DNA of 64,000 nucleotides from Psychrobacillus sp. OK032 (lineage in GTDB: Bacteria > Bacillota > Bacilli > Bacillales_A > Planococcaceae), in assembly GCF_900111345.1 (NCBI RefSeq), contig NZ_FOGY01000005.1:124001-188000 (forward strand). Reading direction: 5' to 3'. Of the stretch, positions 20,009 through 30,296 are shown piece after piece (the first letter of the stretch is position 1; every line of letters starts with the position of its first letter). The position numbers were made by a program, and so were the translations under genes. The notes below the pieces were generated by a model. It ran no database searches and had not been told where the DNA came from. It worked only from the letters and a program-made list of their open reading frames with translations.

Positions 20009-20186
20009 AAGGCAATGACCACCACGAAGACTCCTGTGGGAACAGCTTGAGCTGAAGACCCCGCAGGAACGCTTGAGGAAGGAAGGCTAAGAACGCCGCG
20101 TCCTGCGGCAACGCCTTCATGACCAACCTCGTGTTGGCCCGAGGCTGAAGCCAAGCCCACGGAAAGCGAAGTGGTGGTCCTTGCCG
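20009..20186. repeat. GC-rich palindromic intergenic repeat (copy B)
   Basis: About 178 bp with inverted ends AAGGCAATGACCACCAC and GTGGTGGTCCTTGCC (nearly perfect). The inside carries GCTGAAGACCCCGCAGGA, shared with copies C and E. It stands between the AraC-type regulator and the tRNA-Arg gene. The rest of the 500-bp gap, apart from the tRNA terminator, holds nothing I recognise. Confidence 0.8.
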
Positions 20187-20354
20187 ATTTTATACAACTC
20201 TATGCACCCAAGATGGGTTTTTCTTCAATCTGAAACAGACCTGTTTAATATTTCGTCTGTTTATTATCCATTTAAATTTCACAAGAAATGCACATAAGTA
20301 TTCCATTTTACACTTAGCTGTTGCTAGTTAGGTTCTTCCCCTTTCAATTTTATA

Positions 20355-20397
20355 AAGAAAAAATCCGTAAACGTTAATGTGATAACGTTTACGGATT
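20355..20397 (-). terminator. terminator of tRNA-Arg
   Basis: AATCCGTAAACGTT and AACGTTTACGGATT form a perfect 14-bp stem with an 8-nt loop; on the minus strand TTTTTCTTTAT follows. Confidence 0.85.
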
Positions 20398-20428
20398 CTT
20401 TCTCAACATCATATACGATTACTTATTA

Positions 20429-20500
20429 TGCCCTCGGCGAGGATCGAACTCACATTTAAAGCTTCGGAGGCTTCCGTGTTATCCATTACACTACGAGGAC
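20429..20500 (-). tRNA. tRNA-Arg, anticodon CCG
   Basis: Cloverleaf verified by eye: acceptor GTCCTCG/CGAGGGC (with a U-G pair), D-arm GTGT/ACAC, anticodon stem GAAGC/GCTTT around loop CTCCGAA with anticodon CCG, and T-arm GTGAG/CTCGC around TTCGATC. CCA is not encoded. It reads the rare CGG codon. B. subtilis also has a lone tRNA-Arg gene beside clpP. Confidence 0.95.
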
Positions 20501-20513
20501 TAGCGACTTATAT

Positions 20514-20542
20514 ATTATACAAATGAAATCAAAATAATTCAA
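20514..20542 (-). promoter_or_regulatory. SigA-type promoter of tRNA-Arg
   Basis: On the minus strand TTGAAT (20542-20537) and a perfect TATAAT (20519-20514) are 17 bp apart, about 14 nt upstream of the tRNA 5' end. Confidence 0.85.
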
Positions 20543-20564
20543 CCAATCTTTTTGATGCTTAATA

Positions 20565-20583
20565 TTTGACCTTCCTTGACCTT
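20565..20583 (+). promoter_or_regulatory. CtsR operator upstream of clpP
   Basis: Tandem heptads, read on the minus strand as AGGTCAAGGAAGGTCAAA, fit the CtsR consensus of two RGTCAAA units separated by 3 bp. The site overlaps the -35 region of the clpP promoter, so repression by occlusion and induction by heat are expected. Confidence 0.85.
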
Positions 20584-20595
20584 AATGTGTATGAT
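20566..20595 (+). promoter_or_regulatory. SigA-type promoter of clpP
   Basis: TTGACC (20566-20571) and TATGAT (20590-20595) are 18 bp apart; the -35 box lies inside the CtsR operator. It is divergent from, and close to, the tRNA-Arg promoter. Confidence 0.65.
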
Positions 20596-20663
20596 AAAGT
20601 TACAACTGAGATATACTTTTCAGTAATCAACTTACAATACCACCTTTGAAGGAGGCAAACAGG

Positions 20664-21260
20664 ATGAATTTAATTCCTACAGTAATTGAACAAACAAATC
20701 GTGGAGAACGTGCGTATGATATTTATTCACGATTATTAAAAGACCGTATTATTATGCTTGGAAGCGGCATTGATGACAATGTTGCAAACTCTATCGTTGC
20801 CCAACTATTATTTTTGGAAGCAGAAGATCCAGAGAAGGATATTTCCATCTATATTAATAGCCCAGGCGGAAGCATTACAGCTGGTATGGCAATCTATGAC
20901 ACAATGCAGTTCATCAAACCGGATGTTCAAACAATTTGTATCGGTATGGCTGCTTCTATGGGAGCATTCCTTCTTACAGCGGGAACAAAAGGAAAACGTT
21001 ATGCACTTCCTAACGCTGAAGTAATGATTCACCAACCACTTGGTGGAGCACAAGGGCAAGCAACGGAAATCGAAATTGCAGCAAAACGTATTTTATTCTT
21101 ACGTGACAAGTTAAACAATATTATGGCAGAGCGTACTGGTCAACCGATTGAAGTCGTTTCAAGAGATACAGATCGCGATAACTTCATGACTGCTGAACGT
21201 GCAAAAGAATATGGTCTAATCGATCATATTATCGATCGCAGTGAAATGAAAAAAGCATAA
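20664..21260 (+). CDS. clpP: ATP-dependent Clp protease proteolytic subunit
   Basis: Serine protease of 198 residues that forms the tetradecameric chamber used by ClpC, ClpX and ClpE. The catalytic triad is in place: S98 in GMAASMG, H123 in MIHQPLGG and D172 in DTDRDNF. I start at the ATG at 20664 ([10 protein letters not shown]), the family N-terminus, with GAAGGAGG upstream; an earlier TTG at 20646 lies at the ribosome site. Regulation by CtsR is indicated by the operator. A strong terminator follows, so it is monocistronic. Confidence 0.99.
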   Translation: MNLIPTVIEQTNRGERAYDIYSRLLKDRIIMLGSGIDDNVANSIVAQLLFLEAEDPEKDISIYINSPGGSITAGMAIYDTMQFIKPDVQTICIGMAASMGAFLLTAGTKGKRYALPNAEVMIHQPLGGAQGQATEIEIAAKRILFLRDKLNNIMAERTGQPIEVVSRDTDRDNFMTAERAKEYGLIDHIIDRSEMKKA

Positions 21261-21270
21261 TGAAAATTGT

Positions 21271-21305
21271 ACCCAAGGAAAGTTTATTTTCCTTGGGTAT
21301 TTTTA
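21271..21305 (+). terminator. terminator of clpP
   Basis: ACCCAAGGAA and TTCCTTGGGT form a 10-bp stem with an 8-nt loop followed by ATTTTT. Confidence 0.9.
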
Positions 21306-21433
21306 TGAGAAATACACCTTAGTGCAACAAAACATTTACTAAACGAGACATACCTATTCATGAAAACGAAATACAAAAATAATAAGGGCCACCACAATGT
21401 CAAAAATGACTTACCTGAGATAGCCCCTTTCTA

Positions 21434-21694
21434 TTATTCCTCGTTAGAGATAAACTTTGCTAACGTTTCTACCGCTTCTTCCTCATCTGAACCTTCCGCA
21501 CTCAAGTTTACAGTAATTCCTTTGCTTATTGCTAAGCTCATAATTCCCATAATGCTTTTAGCGTTTACTTTTTTCTCATCTTTTTCTAAATATACATCGG
21601 CAATATAACGATTTGCCTCTTGCACAAACAATGCTGCTTGTCGTGCTTGTAACCCTGCTGGTAATTTCACTTCGACTCGTTTTTCAGTCATCAT
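21434..21694 (-). CDS. crh: HPr-like catabolite repression protein Crh
   Basis: HPr paralogue of 86 residues. Counting from the second of its two initial Met codons, position 15 is Gln (GLQARQAALFVQEA) where HPr has the phosphorylatable His, and S46 in KSIMGIMSLA is kept. So it can be phosphorylated on Ser by HprK (encoded at 37499) but not by the PTS, which defines Crh. P-Ser-Crh is a corepressor for CcpA. The start at 21694 has GGAG 7 nt upstream; the next ATG at 21691 matches the B. subtilis length of 85. It follows whiA with the ribosome site near the whiA stop. Confidence 0.93.
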   Translation of the reverse strand: MMTEKRVEVKLPAGLQARQAALFVQEANRYIADVYLEKDEKKVNAKSIMGIMSLAISKGITVNLSAEGSDEEEAVETLAKFISNEE

Positions 21695-21711
21695 TATTAC
21701 GCTCCATTTCA

Positions 21712-22653
21712 CTAAATTGTTTCGCCTCTACGAAGTGCATCTGCGAGTTCATCTATTTTCCGTAATCGATGGTTAATACCGGATTTACTAACACTTCCAG
21801 TGGAAACCATTTCCCCTAGTTCTTTTAATGTTACATCTTGATATTCTACACGTAAACGTGCTATTTCCCGTAGTTTGTCCGGTAATCGATCGAGACCGAC
21901 CGAGCTTTCTATATATCGTATATTCTCAACTTGACGAATAGCTGCACTAATCGTCTTATTTAGATTAGCTGTTTCACAGTTAACTAAACGATTGACGCTA
22001 TTTCTCATATCTCGGATAATACGGACGTCTTCAAATTTTAACAATGCACTGTGAGCCCCTGCAATACTTAAGAAATCAGAAATTTTTTCTGCTTCTTTCA
22101 AATATGCAACAAAGCCTTTTTTCCGTTCTATCGTTTTTGCATTTAACTCAAAACCATTCATCAATTCTACTAATGCATCACTATGTGTTTTGTATAATGA
22201 ATAAATTTCTAAATGATAAGAAGACGTTTCCGGATTATTAACTGACCCTCCAGCTAAAAAAGCACCTCTTAAATAAGCGCGCTTACAGCAATTCTTTTTT
22301 ACTAGTTCTTTCGATATAGAATATTCAAATTGAAAATGATCTTTCAATATTTGTAAATCTTCTAGTAACTCTTTCGATCCTTCTCGGATACGACAGATAT
22401 AAATATTATTTTTTTTCAATCTCATTTTTTTTCGAACAAGCAATTCTACTTGCAACGAATATAATGTTTTTATCAATGTGTACAATCTTCTAGCGATTGC
22501 AGCATTTTCAGTTTGCACGTCTAAACTAAACGCCTTATTGCTAAATGAGAGAGATCCGTTCATTCGAATAAGGGCTGATAGTTCGGCTTTTGCACAACAT
22601 GGTTTGGACTCTTCTTGCGTCATTTCTTTTTTTGTTTCAGAAGCAAACGACAT
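21712..22653 (-). CDS. whiA: WhiA, DNA-binding protein of the whiA/yvcL family
   Basis: 313 residues. The N-terminal part (~20-215) is a degenerate LAGLIDADG homing-endonuclease fold ([29 protein letters not shown]) and the C-terminal part holds a helix-turn-helix ([24 protein letters not shown] then [12 protein letters not shown]). In B. subtilis the protein affects cell division and chromosome segregation. It sits between yvcK and crh as in other Firmicutes. Confidence 0.96.
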   Translation of the reverse strand: MSFASETKKEMTQEESKPCCAKAELSALIRMNGSLSFSNKAFSLDVQTENAAIARRLYTLIKTLYSLQVELLVRKKMRLKKNNIYICRIREGSKELLEDLQILKDHFQFEYSISKELVKKNCCKRAYLRGAFLAGGSVNNPETSSYHLEIYSLYKTHSDALVELMNGFELNAKTIERKKGFVAYLKEAEKISDFLSIAGAHSALLKFEDVRIIRDMRNSVNRLVNCETANLNKTISAAIRQVENIRYIESSVGLDRLPDKLREIARLRVEYQDVTLKELGEMVSTGSVSKSGINHRLRKIDELADALRRGETI

Positions 22654-22718
22654 AATCCGTTTCCCCCTTTCTAGCTAACGATTACCATAACTTATTATGT
22701 AATTTTACTAGTAATCAT

Positions 22719-23675
22719 TTACGCATATTCTACAAGCCATTTCGCTACTTTCATCGCATCATGACGCACTGCGCCACCATGGACGATGGAAATGTCTTTT
22801 TTCACGACTTTTAAGTTTAATGTTTCTAGTTCCTCTATATCTATTTTGACAGGAGATGCTTTTTCCTGCTTGTATAAATATTGCACATTTTCAGGAATTT
22901 CTTCATTGCTTATTAAAACTGCATCTAAGAAATTTTCACCTACATGATCAACTAGAGCGTTGACATGATCGAATGCAGTATAATCACTCGTTTCCCCGGC
23001 CTGTGTCATTAAATTACAAATATATACTTTCTTCGCTTTTGAACAGATTATTGCCTCTTTTATACCTTGCACCAATAAATTCGGTAAAATACTAGTATAT
23101 AGGCTTCCAGGTCCAATTGCGATAATATCGGCTTCTCGTATCGTATTAATAGTTTCTGGTAACGGTTTCACATCAGATGGCGAAATAAATACCTTTTCTA
23201 TTTTCTTTCCATATGATGGAATTTTAGATTCCCCACTTACAATTGTTTGATCTTCAAATCGTGCATGAAGTGTCACTAATTGATTGGCTGCAGGAAGAAC
23301 CTTTCCATGAACCTTTAATACACGGCTCATTTCACTAATGGCATTAGCAAAATCACCTGTAATAGAAGTTAACGCTGCTAGCATTAAATTTCCTAAAGAA
23401 TGGCCTTTAAGCTCTTCTGATTTCGAAAAACGATACTGGAACATTTCTTCCACTAGAGGTTCTACATCCGAAAGTGCTGCTAACACATTCCGAACATCCC
23501 CAGGCGGTGGAATATCATAATCGTCCCGCAATCGACCTGAACTTCCGCCATCATCTGCTACAGTGACAATCGCTGTAATGTCGAGTGGGAATTTCTTCAA
23601 ACCACGAAGCAATGTAGATAGTCCCGTACCACCACCAATAATAACTATTTTCTTACGGTGTTTTGTACGCTCCAT
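22719..23675 (-). CDS. yvcK: gluconeogenesis factor YvcK (uridylyl/CofD-like fold)
   Basis: 318 residues of the CofD/YvcK family. The N-terminal glycine-rich IIGGGTGLSTLLRGLK at ~11-26, TVADDGGSSGRLR near 38 and the DIIAIGPGSLYTSILPNLLV segment near 190 are the family marks; it binds UDP-sugars. In B. subtilis YvcK is needed for growth on gluconeogenic carbon sources and for normal cell shape. It lies 4 bp after rapZ and before whiA. Confidence 0.96.
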   Translation of the reverse strand: MERTKHRKKIVIIGGGTGLSTLLRGLKKFPLDITAIVTVADDGGSSGRLRDDYDIPPPGDVRNVLAALSDVEPLVEEMFQYRFSKSEELKGHSLGNLMLAALTSITGDFANAISEMSRVLKVHGKVLPAANQLVTLHARFEDQTIVSGESKIPSYGKKIEKVFISPSDVKPLPETINTIREADIIAIGPGSLYTSILPNLLVQGIKEAIICSKAKKVYICNLMTQAGETSDYTAFDHVNALVDHVGENFLDAVLISNEEIPENVQYLYKQEKASPVKIDIEELETLNLKVVKKDISIVHGGAVRHDAMKVAKWLVEYA

Positions 23676-23679
23676 TCCT

Positions 23680-24564
23680 TCATTCCTTTCTTATCGTAAC
23701 ATCTCTATGTGTGATAACCGTTTTATCTTCAGCTTTTAATAGTTTACCAAAGTATTCAGCCAATGTAACGGATCTATGTTGTCCACCCGTACAACCAAAT
23801 GCAATGATTAGCTGCGTTTTACCTTCTCGTTTATACTGTGGAATCATAAACAAAAACAAATCGGTTAGCTTTTCGATTAATGTCTTTGTATCGGCCCATT
23901 TTAGTACATAACTAGATACCTCTTCATCTAGGCCTGATTTCAACTTGAGCTCTTCAATATAGAACGGATTGGGGAGAAAACGTACATCAAATACTAAATC
24001 CGCATCGATCGGGATTCCATGTTTAAACCCAAAAGACATTATGTTCACAGTAAATACTTTACTACCTTTTGACGAAAATTCATCTTGTATTTTTTCCCTT
24101 AACTTACGGGGCTTCATCGTAGATGTATTATAAATAAATTGAGCTCTTCCTTTTAACTCGGAAAGTAACTCTCTTTCTTTTTTTATCCCGTCAAGTGGTA
24201 GACCAGAATTAGCTAGTGGATGAGAGCGTCTAGTCTCTTTATATCTTCTAACCAATACTTCATCATTTGCATCTAGAAATAATACTTTTGGAGTTACAGT
24301 TGTTGCTTCTTGAAGCTGATTAACCGATTCAACTAGAGAATGGAACATTTCGCCACCTCTTAAATCCATTACTGCTGCAATATTTCGAGGTTGTTTATTG
24401 GAATCGATCATTAGCTTTATGAATGTACTTAAAAGCTCCGGTGGCAAATTATCAATACAATAGTACCCAAGATCTTCAAAACTTTGAATGGCAACTGTCT
24501 TACCTGCTCCAGACATTCCTGTAATAATGACCACTTCTGTTTCCGGCTTTTGTGTACTATCCAT
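23680..24564 (-). CDS. rapZ: RNase adapter protein RapZ / YvcJ nucleotide-binding protein
   Basis: 294 residues with a Walker A motif GMSGAGKT near 16-23, a Walker B-type DLR after VMD, and the C-terminal domain containing [15 protein letters not shown], which is the RapZ signature. In E. coli RapZ guides RNase E to the GlmZ RNA; in B. subtilis YvcJ hydrolyses nucleotides and affects competence. Its start overlaps the Nudix gene by 8 nt. Confidence 0.95.
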   Translation of the reverse strand: MDSTQKPETEVVIITGMSGAGKTVAIQSFEDLGYYCIDNLPPELLSTFIKLMIDSNKQPRNIAAVMDLRGGEMFHSLVESVNQLQEATTVTPKVLFLDANDEVLVRRYKETRRSHPLANSGLPLDGIKKERELLSELKGRAQFIYNTSTMKPRKLREKIQDEFSSKGSKVFTVNIMSFGFKHGIPIDADLVFDVRFLPNPFYIEELKLKSGLDEEVSSYVLKWADTKTLIEKLTDLFLFMIPQYKREGKTQLIIAFGCTGGQHRSVTLAEYFGKLLKAEDKTVITHRDVTIRKE

Positions 24565-25039
24565 TGTTTACTTCTCCCTCCGATGAATGCTGAATCGTTT
24601 CTGTTATCAATGAAAAATCAGGTGTGTAAATAAATGTTCCATATTGCATTCCCTTTTCTTGCACAGCAAATAACAAGTTTGTTCGATCCCCTTCAGCCAT
24701 TGGAAGCGTACGTAAAGCTTCCACCGGATGCCATTCTAAAATACCTTCTCTCGTTTCATGAAACGGTGTGCCTTCCAAGTCCTTCGCAACAAAAGTGAAT
24801 AACATCCACTCATCTATTTGTTTACCATCTTCTTCGATCACCATCGTGTAAATTCCTTTTAAATGCGGTTCAATAGGTTTAGCATTCGTTTCCTCAGTAA
24901 ACTCTCGAATAGCAGAAACGAAGATAGATTCTCCTACTTCCATCTTCCCACCTGGAGCTACATACCAGTTTCTCCTAGGCTTTTTTAATAAAAGAACTTT
25001 TCCATCTTTACATATAAGTAAATTTGCGATTCTTTGCAC
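24557..25039 (-). CDS. Nudix hydrolase (8-oxo-dGTP diphosphatase-like, YvcI)
   Basis: 160 residues. The Nudix box is complete: [18 protein letters not shown] followed by TEETNA fits Gx5Ex7REUxEExGU with a single replacement at the last Gly. A nucleoside-diphosphate derivative is the likely substrate; annotation as 8-oxo-dGTP diphosphatase is common for this orthologue but not proven from sequence. First gene of the rapZ-yvcK-whiA-crh series. Confidence 0.88.
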   Translation of the reverse strand: MQRIANLLICKDGKVLLLKKPRRNWYVAPGGKMEVGESIFVSAIREFTEETNAKPIEPHLKGIYTMVIEEDGKQIDEWMLFTFVAKDLEGTPFHETREGILEWHPVEALRTLPMAEGDRTNLLFAVQEKGMQYGTFIYTPDFSLITETIQHSSEGEVNNG

Positions 25040-25096
25040 GAATTGTCACTCCGCATCTTTTCATCTGTTAATAATTTTATTATACATTAATTTTCA

Positions 25097-25137
25097 CAAA
25101 AAGAGGCTGCTTCACGATTAAAATCGCGAAACAGCCT
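25097..25137 (-). terminator. terminator downstream of trxB
   Basis: On the minus strand AGGCTGTTTCGCGATT and AATCGTGAAGCAGCCT form a stem with one or two mismatches, followed by CTTTTT. It lies ~195 bp after the trxB stop and before the Nudix gene. The sequence between (25141-25332) has no gene I can support. Confidence 0.75.
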
Positions 25138-25332
25138 GTTCAACTATTTCTTATATAAAAAGGGGGGTCAATTTATATTTCTAACTATACGCTATAATTG
25201 TTTCAAGCAGGTTACAAATCGATTAAGAAATAATTAAATTCAGACTATTGTTACTGACATATAAGTATATAAATTTGAAGCCTGTTGCTCCCCTAAACAC
25301 ATAAGTAAATAGGCAAATTAAAAATACTAATT

Positions 25333-26295
<963 letters not shown>

Positions 26296-26352
26296 CTACA
26301 TTGCTTCTACCATCAATCTATAGGATTTTTATAACTGCTTCAACTTTTATGC

Positions 26353-27879
26353 TTATGCATCGAATAATGGCAAAAATTGCATGAGTTCATTCACATATTT
26401 TGTAAGAGTAGCTGTCGTAATCCCGTATTCTTCCGCATATTGTTTTTTCGTTACATTTTTCTTTCTGGAAGATTCAAACATATATTCCGTGGCAGCTGCA
26501 AGTGCCCGTGGATTTTTGAAAGCGTATGCTTTTTTTAATGCACGCTCCAATAATACAAACCACATTTGAAATAAAAACGCAGCAGAATGTTCCAATGGCT
26601 TATGTTTTTCATAAAGCAAATCTGTAGCCGCAATGGCTCTTAAAAAAGCTTTTTCCGCTACAGTTTTTTCGTTAAATGAATGGCCTAATGCATTCGCCAA
26701 AAATAATTTTTCCATAGTCGTCAATTCTTCTACAACAATCCATTTTGGATGAGAAATAATTTCTTGACGATGCGCTGATTTTCCTAATAGATAAAAACCT
26801 AAAATTCGCTCACTCACATGTTGGTTCTGAAGCTTTTCTAGAATGAACTCTCTTTGGTTCTCCACCTGCGATTCATCTATATCTTTTATATGCGGTAACC
26901 AAGGTTCAAAGCCTGCTTTTTCTGGATCTAATTTTAATAATGTATTCCATGCACTTTTCGCAACTTCTTCATGTCCAGAAAAATAAGCGGAATGTGATAG
27001 CCAAAAATAAAATCCAGGATCCCCTTCAAAACCTTTACGTTGCAAACTTCTTAACCACTTGAATGCTTGTTCATATTTACCTATAAGCGCAAATGTAGCA
27101 CCTAATTTATATCGATGTTCGATGAAATATGGGTTTATTTTAGATAAAAATTCAGTTATATCTTCTAATTCTTCGCTATTTTTTTCATAATAATATATAA
27201 CGGCTAAATTGCAGAGTGCATGAATATTCCCTCTGTTTTCTCTTAATACTTCATGAAGTAAAGCCTTTGCTTGTTCCTCTTCGCCAATATAAAAATAGGC
27301 TAGCGCTAAATTATTAAATGCTGCCCAAAAATCAGGATATTGTGTAATAATATCCTCTAATAATTCGACTGCTTCTGGAAATTTCCCTTGTTCCATCAGC
27401 CGGCGAGATTTTTCCTGTAAAAAAAGAGCTTCAGAGGAAGGTGCATCCACTTGTAGAGATACAATATCTTCCTGCTCTGTGAAGTCTACTATTTCCATTG
27501 CATCTTCTGTATATTCTCCGTTAATATTCATCTCCAAATATTTTTTGGCAAATCGGTTAGCATCCATAAAGTTTCCTATATGAGCGTTCACTTCTGCCAA
27601 AAAGAAGACGATCTCTGGATCACTTGAGTCGATTGTATAAGCATGTCTCAAAAGTTCATGGGCTAGATCAAATTTATCTAATTCCATTTGTAAAATTGCA
27701 TATTGCTTCAAAATAACCGGGTCATCGGGGCTTAAATCTACAGCTCTTTTTAAATATTTATGCGCTTTTTCATACTTTTCTTTTTGTAGCTCATCTAAAG
27801 CTTTTTTATAGTAATAATCGCCCGTAGGCAAAAATGAAATAATATTTTCTTTTAAAACCTTTTTACGTTTTTTATCCAA
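26353..27879 (-). CDS. tetratricopeptide repeat protein
   Basis: 508 residues. The N-terminal ~330 residues contain several TPR units (YYKKALDELQKEKYEKAHKY, AILQMELDKFDLAHELLRHA, FNNLALAYFYIGEEEQAKALL), and the C-terminal part is helical with a segment (KKQYAEEYGITTATLTKYVNEL) that looks like a helix-turn-helix. No signal peptide. A TPR gene between the his operon and trxB is conserved in Bacillales. Partner proteins are unknown. Confidence 0.85.
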   Translation of the reverse strand: MDKKRKKVLKENIISFLPTGDYYYKKALDELQKEKYEKAHKYLKRAVDLSPDDPVILKQYAILQMELDKFDLAHELLRHAYTIDSSDPEIVFFLAEVNAHIGNFMDANRFAKKYLEMNINGEYTEDAMEIVDFTEQEDIVSLQVDAPSSEALFLQEKSRRLMEQGKFPEAVELLEDIITQYPDFWAAFNNLALAYFYIGEEEQAKALLHEVLRENRGNIHALCNLAVIYYYEKNSEELEDITEFLSKINPYFIEHRYKLGATFALIGKYEQAFKWLRSLQRKGFEGDPGFYFWLSHSAYFSGHEEVAKSAWNTLLKLDPEKAGFEPWLPHIKDIDESQVENQREFILEKLQNQHVSERILGFYLLGKSAHRQEIISHPKWIVVEELTTMEKLFLANALGHSFNEKTVAEKAFLRAIAATDLLYEKHKPLEHSAAFLFQMWFVLLERALKKAYAFKNPRALAAATEYMFESSRKKNVTKKQYAEEYGITTATLTKYVNELMQFLPLFDA

Positions 27880-27897
27880 GATAATCCTCCGAAAAAT

Positions 27898-28045
27898 AAT
27901 AAGGAACTAATCAAATACGCCTTGGCGTATTTGGCCCAGATTTTTATCGAGCTTGCTCGATAAATCCCTTTAAAAAATCTGTGGCATCCGCCGGAGGCTT
28001 CAACTTCATTTAGCATTGCTGAATGAAGTTGAAACGTTCCTTATT
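27898..28045. repeat. 148-bp multi-hairpin element with 10-bp inverted ends
   Basis: The ends AATAAGGAAC and GTTCCTTATT are a perfect inverted pair. Inside are four further palindromes: AAATACGCC/GGCGTATTT (27913-27932), TTTATCGAGC/GCTCGATAAA (27943-27964), GCATCCGCCGGAGGC (27984-27998) and TTCAACTTCATT/AATGAAGTTGAA (from about 28000 to 28032). It lies between hisI and the TPR gene. The layout suggests a small mobile repeat or a structured RNA rather than one terminator. Confidence 0.85.
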
Positions 28046-28073
28046 AGTATAACCTTCAGTATATCATAAAGTA

Positions 28074-28700
28074 TTATTTTTTATCGGCTTTCTCTTCATG
28101 TCTTTTTTGCAGTACTTGTAACAGATCATAAAAACTGACTTTTTGATTTTGTAATAGTACGAGCAAGTGATAAATAAGATCTGCTGCTTCCCATTTTAAC
28201 TCTTCCGCGTCGTTATTTTTAGAAGCAATAATAACTTCTGCAGCCTCTTCTCCAACTTTTTTACAAATTTTATCTACGCCTTTTTCGAATAGATATGTCG
28301 TATACGTACCCTCTGGCATCGTTTTTTGTCTTTCTTCAATAATATTAACTAGCGAAGTGACAACATTATAACCAACTGTCTCGTCAAATTTTTCTAGACT
28401 GGTATGGAAGCAAGTTGCTTCACCAGTATGACAAGCAGGCCCATTTGGTAATACTTCCACTATTAAAGCATCTGAGTCACAGTCAGTACGAATAGATACT
28501 ACTTTTTGTGTATTTCCAGATGTTTCTCCTTTATGCCATAATTCCTGTCTACTTCTGCTGAAGAACCATGTTTCTTTTGTTTCTACTGTCTTGTTGTACG
28601 ATTCCTCATTCATATAAGCGAGCGTTAGAACTTCTCGTGTTATGGCATGTTGAACGATTACTGGGATAAGTCCTTTGTCATCATAGTTTAGGTTGGTCAT
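28074..28700 (-). CDS. hisI: bifunctional phosphoribosyl-AMP cyclohydrolase / phosphoribosyl-ATP pyrophosphatase
   Basis: Two consecutive steps of histidine synthesis, 208 residues. The N-terminal cyclohydrolase (HisI part, ~1-110) shows [19 protein letters not shown] and the metal ligands DCDSDALIV and [12 protein letters not shown]. The C-terminal pyrophosphatase (HisE part, ~115-205) shows [16 protein letters not shown] and [13 protein letters not shown]. Fused HisIE is usual in Bacillus. It overlaps hisF by 4 nt and is the last gene of the operon. Confidence 0.97.
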   Translation of the reverse strand: MTNLNYDDKGLIPVIVQHAITREVLTLAYMNEESYNKTVETKETWFFSRSRQELWHKGETSGNTQKVVSIRTDCDSDALIVEVLPNGPACHTGEATCFHTSLEKFDETVGYNVVTSLVNIIEERQKTMPEGTYTTYLFEKGVDKICKKVGEEAAEVIIASKNNDAEELKWEAADLIYHLLVLLQNQKVSFYDLLQVLQKRHEEKADKK

Positions 28701-29452
28701 TTCACTTCGACTCCTCTTTCACGTATGTAATTTTTCACTTCGGCCACACTCGTTTCTTTGAAATGAAAAATGGAAGCTGCAAGTGCTGCATCGGCGTTAG
28801 CTTCTGTAAAGGCAGCTAATATATGCTCAACATTTCCAGCTCCACCACTAGCAGTAATCGGAATAGAAACAGCTTCCTTCACTTGTTTCGTAATCTCGAT
28901 ATCATAGCCATCTTTTTCTCCGTCGCGGTCCATGCTTGTCAGTAATATTTCCCCTGCCCCGAGCTTTTCTACTTCTATCGCCCATTCTACCGCTTTCCAA
29001 TCCGTTTTCTTTTGTCCACCATGTGTATAGACAAACCAATCCTGCTCTTCTTCCGACCATTTCACATCGATGGCGATAATTATTTTATTGGAACCGAATG
29101 CTTTTGCGCCTTCTGTAATAACAGCAGGATTACTTATTGCTGCACTATTTATAGACACTTTGCTGGCACCCGCATCTAGTAATTGTTTCATATTTTCAGT
29201 AGTACGAATTCCACCGCCAACGATTAAGGGAATGGAAATTTGCGCCGCTGTTTTTTTCACGACATCTAGCATAGTATCGCGACCTTCTACAGACGCCGAG
29301 ATATCTAAAAAGACGAGTTCATCTGCTCCTTCTTTATCGTAGAATGCAGCTAATTCCGCTGGATCTCCGGCGTCTCTTAGTCCCACGAATTGAATTCCTT
29401 TTACAACACGCCCGTCTTTCACATCTAAACATGGAATAATTTTCTTTACCAT
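28697..29452 (-). CDS. hisF: imidazole glycerol phosphate synthase, cyclase subunit
   Basis: TIM-barrel cyclase of 251 residues which, with ammonia from HisH, makes imidazole-glycerol phosphate and AICAR. Catalytic aspartates are in [12 protein letters not shown] and IAIDVKWS; phosphate loops are seen in VGGGIRT and ITASGGAGN. It looks intact and overlaps hisA by 7 nt. The notable point is that its glutaminase partner hisH is not in this operon. Confidence 0.97.
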   Translation of the reverse strand: MVKKIIPCLDVKDGRVVKGIQFVGLRDAGDPAELAAFYDKEGADELVFLDISASVEGRDTMLDVVKKTAAQISIPLIVGGGIRTTENMKQLLDAGASKVSINSAAISNPAVITEGAKAFGSNKIIIAIDVKWSEEEQDWFVYTHGGQKKTDWKAVEWAIEVEKLGAGEILLTSMDRDGEKDGYDIEITKQVKEAVSIPITASGGAGNVEHILAAFTEANADAALAASIFHFKETSVAEVKNYIRERGVEVK

Positions 29453-30189
29453 TTTGTAACCTCCTGTAATGCTTCTGTCAATGTGAATCGGTTATTGTAT
29501 AATGCTTTTCCTGTAATGACGCCACTTATCGTCGTATCTTTTGCTAACTTTGCTACTTCTCCCAAATCTTCTAGTGAGCTGATCCCACCGGAAACGATAA
29601 CTGATAGTCCGGTTGCTTCTGCAAGTTCTTTGTTTGCCGCTAAATTAGGTCCTTGAAGCGTTCCATCAGTTGCAATATCGGTAAAAATCACATGCTTTGC
29701 CCCTTTAGTAGCAAAATACTGACCTACTTCTATCGCAGATTGGGAAGATGTCTCTAACCAACCATGCGTTGCTACCATGCCGTCTTTTGCGTCCAAACCA
29801 ATTACGATTCGTTCACCGCCAAACTCCTCTAATAATTCTGCTACTAGTTCTGGTTTTGCTATTGCAAGACTTCCGATAATGACACGTGTCACGCCATTAT
29901 TTAAATAGTAACTTACATCTTCTTTTGAGCGAATGCCACCACCAATTTGCACGCTAACAGGTAATTCCTTTGCAATTCGGATGACTTCGTTGGCATGTAT
30001 TTTCTCGCCATCTTTCGCCCCATCTAAATCAACTAGATGAATCCAAGTCGCTCCTTCATCTGCAAATTTTTTAGCCATATCGAATGGCGAATCGCCATAA
30101 ATAGTTTCTTGCTTATAATCCCCTTGATATAAACGGACACATTTTCCGCCTTTCATATCAATTGCTGGATAGACTTGAATGGACGTCAT
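29446..30189 (-). CDS. hisA: ProFAR isomerase
   Basis: Phosphoribosylformimino-AICAR isomerase, TIM barrel, 247 residues. The catalytic Asp is in [13 protein letters not shown] near position 10 and the second in [11 protein letters not shown] near 130-170; phosphate-binding loops are VQIGGGIRS and [16 protein letters not shown] precedes the ATG. Upstream, where hisH would normally be, there is only a 107-bp non-coding gap before hisB. Confidence 0.97.
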   Translation of the reverse strand: MTSIQVYPAIDMKGGKCVRLYQGDYKQETIYGDSPFDMAKKFADEGATWIHLVDLDGAKDGEKIHANEVIRIAKELPVSVQIGGGIRSKEDVSYYLNNGVTRVIIGSLAIAKPELVAELLEEFGGERIVIGLDAKDGMVATHGWLETSSQSAIEVGQYFATKGAKHVIFTDIATDGTLQGPNLAANKELAEATGLSVIVSGGISSLEDLGEVAKLAKDTTISGVITGKALYNNRFTLTEALQEVTKW

Positions 30190-30296
30190 CTTATTTCCCC
30201 CTATTATTTACCACATAATAAAGTACTGCTTTTCTACTTATTAACTGTCTAGATTCCAGCGAAAGCTCCGGACAGACATAGGAGCTTACGCTTTTC
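30190..30296. other. non-coding gap in the his operon at the usual hisH position
   Basis: Between hisB and hisA, where Bacillales normally carry hisH (about 600 bp), there are 107 bp with no reading frame. The hisB-proximal half contains an imperfect palindrome (AAGCTCC and GGAGCTT arms, about 30263-30289) flanked by GCTTTTC and CTTTTCTTA, which resembles the short dispersed AGCG...GGAGC repeats of Bacillales. No remnant of a glutamine amidotransferase (no GxCxG or similar) can be read in any frame. Confidence 0.8.

Noticed and set aside
25141-25332. Small RNA or gene between trxB and the Nudix gene
   Set aside because: No frame, no clear promoter or stable structure beyond the terminator at 25097-25137.
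30190-30296. A frameshifted or shortened hisH between hisB and hisA
   Set aside because: The gap is 107 bp and no frame contains amidotransferase motifs; hisB and hisA both end and start cleanly.
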